Shown: piece by piece, positions 34,501 through 42,600 of the stretch
Layout of the letters: each line of letters opens with the position of its first letter
How positions within the stretch are numbered: the stretch's first letter is position 1
Origin: Leishmania martiniquensis
Taxonomy: Eukaryota; Euglenozoa; Kinetoplastea; Trypanosomatida; Trypanosomatidae
DNA length: 64,000 bases
NCBI RefSeq assembly: GCF_017916325.1
Contig: NC_090164.1
Location: 603,501-667,500 of the forward strand
Direction: 5' to 3'
Made by a program: the position numbers and the translations under genes
The notes under the pieces: model-generated
Told to the model about the DNA's origin: nothing
Seen by the model: the letters and a program-made list of their open reading frames with translations, nothing else
The model's database searches: none

Positions 34501-36520
34501 GGAGCAGGAGGAACTTGATGATGTTGCCGCAAATCAGAATGCGCAGCGACTCCTCTTCCGCCGATGGAACATACGGGGCCGCCGCAGACGCCTTGCGACC
34601 ACGCGGCTTACTACCGTGTTGCCCGCCACGGGTATCTCGCCGGCGCCGGTTCGTCTCCCGCGGCTCTTCCCGACCCTGCTCAGCTGGTTTCATGGCAGCA
34701 AGGCTACCGCACCGGTTTCCGCTCTTACTGATGCCCCCTGGCACCACGACGAGTGACTGGTGGTAGGCGGCCGTGGCGCTCGTAATGATGTAGTAGCATC
34801 GCAGCCGCTCCACCTCAGTTCGGAGGAGATGGTGCACGACAATTTCGACGTTGTGCCGAAACAACGTCAGAGGACGTTTTTCGGCAGCGCTCGCGGCTTC
34901 CTCCCACGAACCAATCGTGTCCTGGAGAGCCTTCCATACAAGCTCAATGAGCTGATCGCCCTCCGTAAAGTCCGGCATCGATCCGAGATCTACCACTCGT
35001 GCCACGCACTCTTTCGCCATATCCTGATACTGACGGATAAGCATCGTCAGCGTGGCCGTCACAACGTGTGCGTGCAGCTCCTCTCGCTGGAAGAGGCCGC
35101 GAACAACGTATCTTTCCTGAATAATTGCGGTAATCCAGTTGTTTGTGCGCTCGTAGTCGACCACGCGAGAGCAGCTGATGGCCTCTAGTAACATGGAGAG
35201 GGCCCGCTTATACGGAAGCTCGCGCCGGTGGTTGGATGTGGCGAAGGCGTCGGTGAGGTCGTGCATGAGGCTCACTAGCTCCGGGCCAAGGTAAAAGAGC
35301 TGCTGCGAATGCGTGAGAGCGATGCCGCGCAGCACACCGAGTGCGACAGGGTCGTGCACGCAATCGTCGATGCTCTTAGGGAGGCACCGGACGAAGGTGG
35401 CGTCGAGGGCGCGGTGGCCAAAGCCGACCAAGCCCCAGTTTTTGTCACGCGTGAAGGACGGCTGAGTTGGCGTTCTGGCACCGGCACCACCGGTGGCGCT
35501 CCCTATCGGCGCGGCACCAGAAGCTACAGCGCTGCTGCAGTTGCTGCGGGCGCTGTACGGAACACCTGTCATTCCCGCGGCGCTGGCGCCCGCCTCGTTC
35601 GTGCCACCACGCGCCTCCTTTTCGTCCCCTTCGCCGTCCTCTTCGTCACGTAACTTGAGCCCGCATGCCACAAGAGAGGCTGTGAGGTCCTCCAGACTGA
35701 CGCCGCCGCGGAAGCGAAGCGAGCGCAACTTTGCTAGCAGGTTTGTGTAAAGGACGCTGCACTCTGTGAAGAATCCTTTTGTGCGATCCACAGGGAGCCC
35801 GCTATGCCGGCACGACACGGCAAAGGCGAAGAAAGACACCATAGCGGCTGCGGTACGCTGCGAAATAAGAGGCGGTGCCGCCTCCGCGCGCGTGAGAACA
35901 TCGCCGAGTCGCGAGAGCCGCAGCAAGGTTTGCACTCGCGGGTCGTGGAGGATATCATGGCTGCCACCAATGCTGCTCGTGCTACCTCCACCGTTAACAC
36001 TGGTAAAGCCGACGCCGATGCCCCGTGGCCAGTATCCCGTGACAGCGACTGGCGTAGCGGCTACCGGAGCGTTCACAGCTTGCCAGGGCACATAGGTCCT
36101 TCCAGCGGTAGTGGCCGCCGCGGGAGACAGAGAGTCAAGCCCCTTTGAGTTGAGCTCCAGAAACCGATCCACCATACGCAGGTACCCCGTGTCCACCCCA
36201 GCACTGCCCTGCATTGCATCCGAGATCGAACCACCACAGCTTTCACTCCCGCTAGCACATGAGTCTTTCAGATCGACGTCTCCGGCGCCGCAGCTGCTGC
36301 TGCTGCTTCTGCTGCTGCAACTCATGTCCTCGTCAAACGTGTGGTGGCGCAACCACTCCCTACCGCCACGCACGCACGCCTCTGGCGCGGGCCGCGGCGC
36401 ACACGCTGGCGAAGATGAGACGGGCTCGGCAAATTCATCCGCCAGCAACTGTGCAAGCACCGACGCCATCACGAGCGTCGGGCTGCTCTGGATCCATCCC
36501 GGAAAACGGATGTCGTTCAT
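28535..36520 (-). CDS. Phosphatidylinositol 4-kinase type III alpha (Stt4/PI4KA class)
   Basis: This 2661-residue protein ends in a complete lipid-kinase catalytic domain (about 2330-2660). The ATP-binding Lys lies in KSCIFKMGDDCRQDQ (about 2382), the catalytic loop is DRHNGNIMID (about 2500), and the metal-binding motif is HIDFGFLFD. The activation region has the SPGGDMNFE...PFKLT sequence typical of PI4K rather than PI3K. An accessory helical (PIK) domain precedes it (about 2090-2290, with ALGLLDPRYAAYKAVTSYAIRSL). The long N-terminal two-thirds is helical repeat-like, with low-complexity inserts, as in Stt4/PI4KA. The enzyme makes PtdIns4P from PtdIns, in other eukaryotes mainly at the plasma membrane. 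The size is larger than the ~1900-2100 usual for the class. The ATG at 36518-36520 was chosen; the codon six earlier is GTG. Confidence 0.93.
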   Translation of the reverse strand: MNDIRFPGWIQSSPTLVMASVLAQLLADEFAEPVSSSPACAPRPAPEACVRGGREWLRHHTFDEDMSCSSRSSSSSCGAGDVDLKDSCASGSESCGGSISDAMQGSAGVDTGYLRMVDRFLELNSKGLDSLSPAAATTAGRTYVPWQAVNAPVAATPVAVTGYWPRGIGVGFTSVNGGGSTSSIGGSHDILHDPRVQTLLRLSRLGDVLTRAEAAPPLISQRTAAAMVSFFAFAVSCRHSGLPVDRTKGFFTECSVLYTNLLAKLRSLRFRGGVSLEDLTASLVACGLKLRDEEDGEGDEKEARGGTNEAGASAAGMTGVPYSARSNCSSAVASGAAPIGSATGGAGARTPTQPSFTRDKNWGLVGFGHRALDATFVRCLPKSIDDCVHDPVALGVLRGIALTHSQQLFYLGPELVSLMHDLTDAFATSNHRRELPYKRALSMLLEAISCSRVVDYERTNNWITAIIQERYVVRGLFQREELHAHVVTATLTMLIRQYQDMAKECVARVVDLGSMPDFTEGDQLIELVWKALQDTIGSWEEAASAAEKRPLTLFRHNVEIVVHHLLRTEVERLRCYYIITSATAAYHQSLVVVPGGISKSGNRCGSLAAMKPAEQGREEPRETNRRRRDTRGGQHGSKPRGRKASAAAPYVPSAEEESLRILICGNIIKFLLLPTSIMSVLPWTAEAKQLRASLTEAAARVLSVVTATEFSSRDYTPATTTGRGRANTPTTAATATPRVRCAGIAACTTELLVVSRRRAYFSNNFYRGIEELVHELLQTVLQQNVSDGAVTVAAHRGSPEAAADVQERAPRVSDTGSDTILRGMVAAACIQYMCSTNHHLRSFAISEVMDAVVRLSSRRALDATAKATDESPARKGSSGAAVATGDGGSRSPAKTPQGSAVGAAAADPKEVAKHDMQLRARRLALCFDAMSSILVPTVVGVESYRYESEVRVEKAGLVRSGKTMSYRGESKREELSRYGQLLCDTYVDSLREHLWCVAEGTASNHQMLTPVMAVAATAFLKLVLRVHERLRGMSRLALALVQEAESTVEGPDKRVRRSEAVIARDRVRLLRAFNAERMSVVLLLRGVIQNMLSVAWPSSGVLYQNPASGCEKPLDSTTASAVMAPVALAALWPFLRPLTMLLHISTLFPARSLAQLCTHHQYARYLTLEDPTTSDQYVFHYYRRPSRALVAVEAGGCGGAGSGSVEEQMELECWALFRSCWMMFSYYRYTTEALMAVRDGGVAPLESTNPEAAAAVLGRAPILSTRQCKLLCLTAASAAPLLRMCSSDVQQAMGDIAVLLRYTLAGALHRPVVSADVTAMSGTVHASLHKLLKRLCGGKKKCWKRLSTGELMLLQGVAELEILRAAAGSVAQLALYCHFEVREFVASAAIPEALGHILGTACGHYIRAVGSMLPTVAFQVVRSDLMQLVFLLSFAIGSVRESASKLVLRMVESFPTYAAYASALPLMWCVLDLLEAGTGWRIEALCEHVRFAAVPAVAADTHSVERQQHVLFVAHVAEQWSTILREEAPAGLFEAATKFMVVQQQECGEYAATQSGRRHAGSRLAALASQCSLAEAPSLLDDSSIAVMRGAAAAGHVVATEYAQTLLLHGRAQGTMQVANRYASAAQMQSAMLAQLSAATRLSRRAVATAVLQRLESSLLRPARALFVETGYSVGTVLASGASAMGDEGSGALEEGKVAQASLGAPDRAETAASFAVVAALLVTGNGTSTGQRQLLQHLVQGAVQTFHSDLLHDAILCWKWLLCQNREAYLLPMLQELDAAIVWTATNRLGLFDGYCPSKNRQVQTGEVSTLHHTVTACGQRGTRVSERAAVYIADNVDSASPHKLLLSFLADIYVEEGNPLRLSLEVLRHLYLVAAHIMQFDAVLSLRDDMFGETMRCLLVVGSIAQLLREANVRRLRAGLVTVVPFSAIGALRQRWYTALLRWFTKTPPSWYYANDPLLAKEEAKVVRSLSQLLKEESDLLARTTLGFLDFTSSVRRGQDLAAAYQWESLSMVHEDVATVRQAVDGGEAGLRKLITQEKQRLQGLVQLLRVLVEHELLRLNVWRTPRRTLKIPNTTASAGWAKLIECANRHNPAVVVAMVYRFSSVHEVRMAASLCVTAHPERYCNVAEAVTLYLTEDVLRAGAPRLYLFRPCNIIQALGLLDPRYAAYKAVTSYAIRSLLSQRSEQLIFYLPQLLQLLAADKSGNIEAFLVRASAKSTMFAHQLLWSLQTEGEGSGALAKKCRELEKRVKEAFTPNEEAFYANEFAFVDLITSLSGEMMAFDKPERKAKLRLRLQDGAFHAQPKTQHLYLPTDPSYRITNVIPHTAGAMQSAAKCPILVQFTCVPRAAEDTRTLDELALAGAEEHGRDEGNTREGVAAHPIVKSCIFKMGDDCRQDQISLQLIGLMHRILSATGVPFFLYPYRVVTTRQNSGIIECVPRSRSRNEIGKLVESNVAEFFVQTFGHPESAGFRRARENFVESTAAYSVVSFILNIKDRHNGNIMIDADGHLVHIDFGFLFDTSPGGDMNFESSPFKLTTEMVQLIGMDVRGESKLQSKALARALVDEENYIYFKTLVNRCYLAVRQYAREICILVELMLHSGLPCFKPKKTIAHLAQRLAMDKNEIEAADYMRRLIHKSRQNFRTVLYDYYQKIAEGIEM

Positions 36521-37429
36521 ACTGCCAAGACTCGCCACAGTTAGCCTTGCTATCGCACTGTTCAGTCGGCAAAATTCTCAGGCCGACGCTCCCTCTTCGA
36601 ATGGATGGAGGAGACGAATGATTCGCTCGCCCGTGTAAGTTTGCTCGTTACCGGTAACCGTGCATACATTGAACGCAACAGAGAGCGGGAGAGAGAGGGT
36701 GAGGGGTGAGCAGAGAGGCACAAAGGGGAGCCGCGGAATGTCTAAAGAGAGGCACAGGCCCACGAGCAGAGGAGATCAGCAAACCTGAGAGCGGCCGTCA
36801 GAAGAGACGGAGAAGAATGGCCCACCGCACGTGTGTGTGTGTGTGTGCGGAGGGGGGGGGAATACAGAAAGGGAGGGAAGGGGAAGAAGGAGGAAGGGCG
36901 CGCAGACGGGAGGAGAGGTGTATGTGTGTCTGTGTTGGGCGATGGATGATTTTGGCTCGTCCTTCTACCGGCGCGTGTGCTCCGCCGGTGATAACGGACT
37001 ACGCGGCGACGCAACGGAGGATGCGTGCCGCAGAAGAGGGAGAGAGAAACCGACGTAATGCGCGGCGAGGTAATTTTGCGCGCGGGCGTGCGCGACTCAA
37101 AACGTGCTATCACAAGAGGGAGAGAAAAAGGTGAAGAAGTGGTGAAGTGCGTATGCGCCACTGCGTGCTTCGTCAAGAGCGTCGGTAGAATCCTAGGGAT
37201 GGAGAGACGGAATAGGGACACAGGAGTGAGTGCCGGACCGATCAAGACGACACCGTGCCTCGCCGATACATCGGCAGCAGCAAAAGCAGTCCACTTCAGC
37301 CACAAAAGAACAGCACCGACAAAGCCACACGCGCACAACCAGTAAAGGAATCACTCACTTAGCCAAAAGGGAACGGCGGTAGTGGTGGAGGGGAATCAAT
37401 ACAGCAGCGGCACACACGACGCGGGAGGG

Positions 37430-38090
37430 GGCGTGCGGTGCCGGTCAGATGCGCGTGCTCGCATTACCGCGTGCAAGATCAATACCGGAGATGGGGGGTA
37501 GCGTCGGACGCTGCGCCGGGATGGACGCCCCTCATAGCCAATAGCAGCAGGCCCAGATGGTGGTGGTGGTGTGTATGTGTGTGTGTGTGGGGGGGTACCA
37601 CAACGCCAGTAGGGCTGCAGGCAAAACGCGTCACCTGCCATCCGCGCTGCAGCTGATGATACCCCATCACTGCAGCGACCTGGAGTACGGTGCAGGCGCC
37701 TGTGCCCAGCTGGACGACGCCCGCTCTCTGCCTTCGCGTGAGCACAGCATTCGTGCATGTTGGTGTGAGGTGGTTGCCTCCGCGTGTCGCGCCGTGTTGC
37801 GCGGCTTCGACGGATGCCAGCCTGGCGCTCGAGAGGAGCGGCCGAGTGCGTCACCTGTGCAGTTGGCGTTGACTCCTTTGCTGCCCGAAAGGACGCGGCA
37901 CGGCTCCCGCGAAGCAAGATCCAGAAAGAGGCAACATTACGTGGAGACGTTCTGTGAAGGGGTACCGCCGGCACTGAAGGAGGGGAGGACCCTTCATGTT
38001 CAACCTTGGCGATCTCTCCCGAAGCAGCAGGCGCGTGCCGACTGGACTCTATCCGGTCTAGCGTAGACCCACATAGCGAGATGCAGAGCA
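37430..38090 (-). mobile_element. Possible degenerate SIDER-like retroposon remnant
   Basis: A tract-poor, mixed-composition segment beside the clearer copy at 38120-38620. A short part (about 37770-37830, GCGTGTCGCGCCGTGTTGCG and GATGCCAGCCTGG) resembles the GTTCCGCTGTCGCGGGTAGC...GCCATCCAGACAC part of the 44-kb copy. The rest aligns poorly by eye, and it is interrupted by a (GGT)n/(GT)n run near 37558-37590. Confidence 0.3.
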
Positions 38091-38119
38091 CCTCTCACAC
38101 ACGCCCTGCGGCACCGCGC

Positions 38120-38620
38120 CGACTTGTTCATTGGAGCAACGTCTCAGCCTCGCCCTTTTCGCGCTTCTGGCTCACAGGTCATCTTCCGGTAGTGCTCCTT
38201 ATCCCGATCGCGGCGTGGTGCGTCCCCTCTTGAGGTCGCTCTGGAGCCCCACAGCCAGAAGGTTGTCACAGGCGAGTCCAGGAAGTCTGAGTCATGCTGA
38301 AGCGTCGCGCACCATGTGAAGGGGGCAAGCGTGTGCTGTCGGAGGTCGCGTTGCGGCAGCGCTATCCAGAGCCCGACGACCGCATCTGCAGGATTGACGT
38401 TCTCTGACCTCTCACGTCTTTGGTGCCCGTGACCCTGTTTCCGTCGCCGGGGCCGTTTCGCATGGAAAAGGGAAAGGAGCTGCTTGGCTCCCCCACCAGG
38501 AGAGAGGGGGGGGATAGAAAAGCTGTGAGACACCTTACGCGACCAGCGGTGCACTTATCCTTCGGCATTAGTAGAGGAGGGGAGGGGGCAGAGTATCAAG
38601 TAGTGAAGAAGCAACGATAG
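38120..38620 (-). mobile_element. Degenerate SIDER-like retroposon
   Basis: About 500 bases align in order with the 44-kb element. Shared landmarks include CAAGCGTGT, CTATCCAGA versus CCATCCAGA, TGACCCTGTTTC, CATGGAAAAG and a G-rich right end. Many substitutions and small indels separate them, so this is an old copy. SIDERs are short non-coding retroposons frequent in Leishmania 3'UTRs, where they are reported to influence mRNA stability or translation. The orientation matches the copies at 44 and 51 kb. It sits in the 3'UTR side of the gap after the PI4K-upstream gene order, i.e. downstream of no stop codon other than the next upstream - strand gene's. Confidence 0.6.
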
Positions 38621-39432
38621 CGAAAATGGCACCCAGATATATCACGGGCCCACACACCCGCACTGAGTGGTGTTGCCATCGGCGACCGTTCGATGCATGC
38701 GAATCGCCGGAAAAACAGCCCTCTCCCCCTCACACACAGAAAGAGAGAGAAAGCTTGAGAGCAAGGGGAGGGGGAGGGTAACGGGGGAAAGGTGCGTGAG
38801 CGGTAATGCTAGCCATGCAGAGTCGGTGCGCGGCGCATAGCACCCACCAGCATAGCGTTCGGAGGCGATGGTGCCTTCTATTTTGCAGTCTCTCTCTCTC
38901 TTCTCCCTCTGCGTGCGATATGTCGTGTGCGCGGATGTTGGTGCGGCTCTGTGACAGCGAACGCCAAGAAAACGAACACCTCAACATGACACAAACACAA
39001 CACCCCATGGAGGTTCTCGACTTCGTACCCCAGCACAGCGAAACAGCTTTCCTTTCGCTTTTGGCCCCTCTTTATGTATATATCGACGCCCCGGACGTGG
39101 AGAGGCGCGTTGCTGGCGACAGTCTGTGCGCACCTGTCGCACGTCTCGCACTGGCGCTGGGCAAAACGCTGCTTCTCCTGCACCAGATTTCCGTTTGTGG
39201 AAGAGGAAAACCGCCGACGTGCATAAGCCCGCCAACAGCAAACTCAGGCACGGGTGTCTCTGTTATACCGCCTTCTGTAAAGAAGCAACACGCGAAAATG
39301 TTGCGGTGGGAACGCACCAGGTTCTGCGGTGCGCGACAGAGATACTTTTTTTTTCGCGTAGACCTCTCCGGCGTAAACGTCACAGGCACAGAGCGGGAGA
39401 GGAGCAGAGAGAGAGACAGAGAGGCTGCGAAC

Positions 39433-39455
39433 ATATATATATATATATATATATA
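39433..39455. repeat. (AT)n microsatellite
   Basis: 23 bases of uninterrupted AT repeat about 215 bases from the stop codon of the 39669-43781 gene, on its 3' side. Confidence 0.85.
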
Positions 39456-39668
39456 ATGTCCTCGCGACTTCGTGACGTCAGTGGCCGAGGGCAAACCGCA
39501 GACATAGGCAAAATGACAAGGATATCAGAGGCACCGTGCAGCATCGGCGAGAGTAACGGCCCAATCCTGCAGAAAAGAGGGTAGAGGGGTGGCCGACTTG
39601 AGCCACCTGTCAGCCAGCGCGACCTCGCCCAGTACACATGCATCTTAGTCATGTGCCACCGTCGTTTG

Positions 39669-42600
39669 CTACGCCTCTTGCGGGCTCGACGCACCTGGAG
39701 AGCGGTAGCCCGGCTGCTGTGCCTCCGCTTCGTACAGGGCCGTTTCAAAGAGGTTCTCCAGCGCCATAACGGCGGCGCGGTCCAGTGCTTCCGACTGGCT
39801 TGTGGTGGAGGTGCCGTAGCCCACCAGTTGTACAGCGCCCTGTCGCGTAATCAAACCACGCTGAAGATAGAGGCGATACTGAAAGCCATGTGTTGTGTCG
39901 TACGAGTTGTGAACGCGGATGCGGTGGTCGCGCATCGGATACGTCGATTTCATGCAGCGCATTAGCAGGCGGAAGGGCGGCGGCGGATAGTTGCGCTTGG
40001 CTTTCGCCAGCTGTGCCAGCACGTCGCTGCACACATCAGGGGGGAGCTGCTCGATGATAGGCTCGGAGAGAACTTCGGTCGCCACCGCTGCGGACGCCAT
40101 GTCACGCTTGACAATGTACTGCAGCACACGTGGAAAGCTGCGGCGAGTGGCCAGCATGAGGGCGTCTCGCACGCACCGGCGCTTCGACGTGGCAACTGCC
40201 CTAGCAATCGGCAGCATACCGAAGCGAGGGAGGACGACAGTGCCAAACCAGTACCTCCCAACCCCCGTCACCATCACATTCACCGGCGCGGAGGGGTCAC
40301 TCACTACATCCTCTCCATCTGCTAGCCCGAGAGGGAGTGCGCCATGTGCCCTGGCCGGCTCACCCTCTGCGGCCCTCGTCGCTGCCGTCTCTGTTAGTAC
40401 GGAGGCCTTGGCGCTCTGCCCAAAGAATGCCCCGAAGAGAGCGAGGCACAGTTCGCGGGGCGCGCTGGTGCCGGCAATCGGATAGGTTTCATACTCTGTC
40501 CATAGCGTCTCCGCGTCCGCACCGGCGAGGTGGCAGGATGCGGACTTGAGTGCTGTCACGAGTACCGGAACGGCCTCCGCATCGGCCGCCGTAGCCGCGC
40601 GACTAGAGTCGTAGTCAGCGATCAGAATGTTACCGTGCTCACCGAGGACTTGCGCGCTGTACGACAGATGCAGGGGGCGCAGCAGCATCTCCGGCTGCTG
40701 GCTCAGCAGAATGCTCGTGTCTCCGTCCGCGTACTCCATGTCGCCGCCGTCGGCATCTGCTACCAAGGGCGCGCTCGCAGCATCAGTGTCGCGTGCTCCC
40801 TGCAGGCGCGCACGCGCCTCCAGGGTAACCTTCACCGGCGCAATGGTCGCATGATCACGCTCCATGAGTGATTTGACATGCGCCAGCATCGACCCGTCCG
40901 CACCGTTCCTGGGGTCATACAGCTTAGTGCGGCGTACGTTGATGTCTTTCTCAGGGTCGTCGCCGTCGCCGCGTTTGAGGGACTGATACACCTCTAGCTC
41001 TTTCGGGAAGTATTGCTTCGCAAGTCGGAAGAAGAGAGACTTGCGCGCTTGCCGCACCTGCAAGAAGGCCGGTGAGACGGCGACAACACGCCGCTGCTCT
41101 TCCCCCTCCACCTGGGCCTCCATCTCGGCAACCCACTGGGGTAGGCCCAAGTCGCCAGATAGGTTGCGAAGTCGGACGCGCGGCTGCCTCCATCCGAGGT
41201 CTTCCTCGACGAAGGCCATCACCATGGGTAGGAAGCCCCCCATGTGCGCAATGCGCTTTTCTCGAGGCAGTGCGCGGAAGCGCTGTCCGCGTGCGCCGGT
41301 GTCATGAGAGAGGTCCACATCGGGATACTTCTCGATGACGGCGGCGTATTGGCGAGGGAAGTTGTCCTGAATGGCTGCGAGGCACGCACGCCGCCACGCT
41401 TCTCCTCTCATCCTCGAGCTCCGCTGCGCGAGGGGGTAGCTCGACAGCCGGCCGTTGTTGACAGTCACCGTCGACACCCATTCCTTCGCGGAAACATCGA
41501 AGTGGTAATGGGTGTCGAAGGAGCAGCCGAGCAAGTGCATCGTGAGCGAGCCCAGAACTGCGTAGCAGTTCCACTTGCCTCGGTGATGATTCAGGATAGG
41601 GAAGGCGTCGTGCCGCAGCACGTGCAGCTCTAGCACCTCCGCACTTGGGAACAGCAGACCCTCACTTACACCGGGGGCCATGCAGGGCAGCGCGGTTAGG
41701 CAATCGGCATACTGGTCGAGCAGGTAATACACGGCCTGGACATACGTATCAAACTCCACGCGATACCGCCCAGGCCCAGCGGTCTGCCACACTAGCGAAT
41801 TGACCTCAGCGAAGAGGGAGCCATTGAAGACGATGGGGAGGCTGGCAGGTGCACCGGGCTGGGGACGGGTGGGCGCCGTACCGATTTCGCTCATGGTAGT
41901 GGTGCTGGCCTCCTGTTTCGTCGAAGCGGCGCCACCGCCGCTATCGCCCGCGCCACCCAACTTAATCCAAGCAACCTCCAGCGGTGGCTTCCCAGTCATG
42001 CGGCAAATGTGGTCAACCAACATGTCGAACTGCCACCGCAGTCGCCACAGCAAAGGTACCAGCTCCAACCTCTCCGATAGCAAGTGCGCATCTCTGTCCC
42101 ACGCGCTCTCAGCACGAATGGCGCTCATTGCCGCTGTCTGATACCCGATGTACGGCGAGACCTGACGGCGTGCACTGTACACGACAGTGTTCCCTCGCGC
42201 GTCGGTCAGCTGCAGTTGGGTGCAGTACGTGGGCGGCTGCACCAGAGAGGTGAACGAATTCGCTTGCACCTCCGCCCGTGTCGTTGAGGAGTCGCCTTGT
42301 GCTGTCACCTCTGAGTTGCTTTCCGCTGTCGTCGCTTCCAGCTTGGCATCGGCTGTTTCCTCTCTCCAGGTGGCGCTCACAGTTTTCCGCTGCCCTCCTA
42401 CTAGAGCCGCCACCTCACGCACACCCTCTTGCGTCACGCTTGCCGAGTCCATCTCCTCCCTGTACTGTCGCCGGAGTTCTGCGACGCAGCGGACGAGGGC
42501 ATCGTTTGGGCTGCTCCCGCATGCCTCGTAGGCCAGGCGAGCCTGGGGCGATGTGCTCCACTCCTCCTTGACGTAGCAGCGGCAGCGCCACGGGGCCGCC

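Larger units (their letters stand above)
36521..39668 (-). other. 3.1-kb gap with retroposon remnants between two - strand genes
   Basis: No credible gene. The PI4K-proximal part (36640-37150) is strongly purine-rich on +, giving pyrimidine tracts with splicing potential in the transcript. The middle holds one clear and one possible degenerate retroposon (listed). The distal part (38630-39640) contains UTR-like sequence and an (AT)n microsatellite. Confidence 0.55.
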
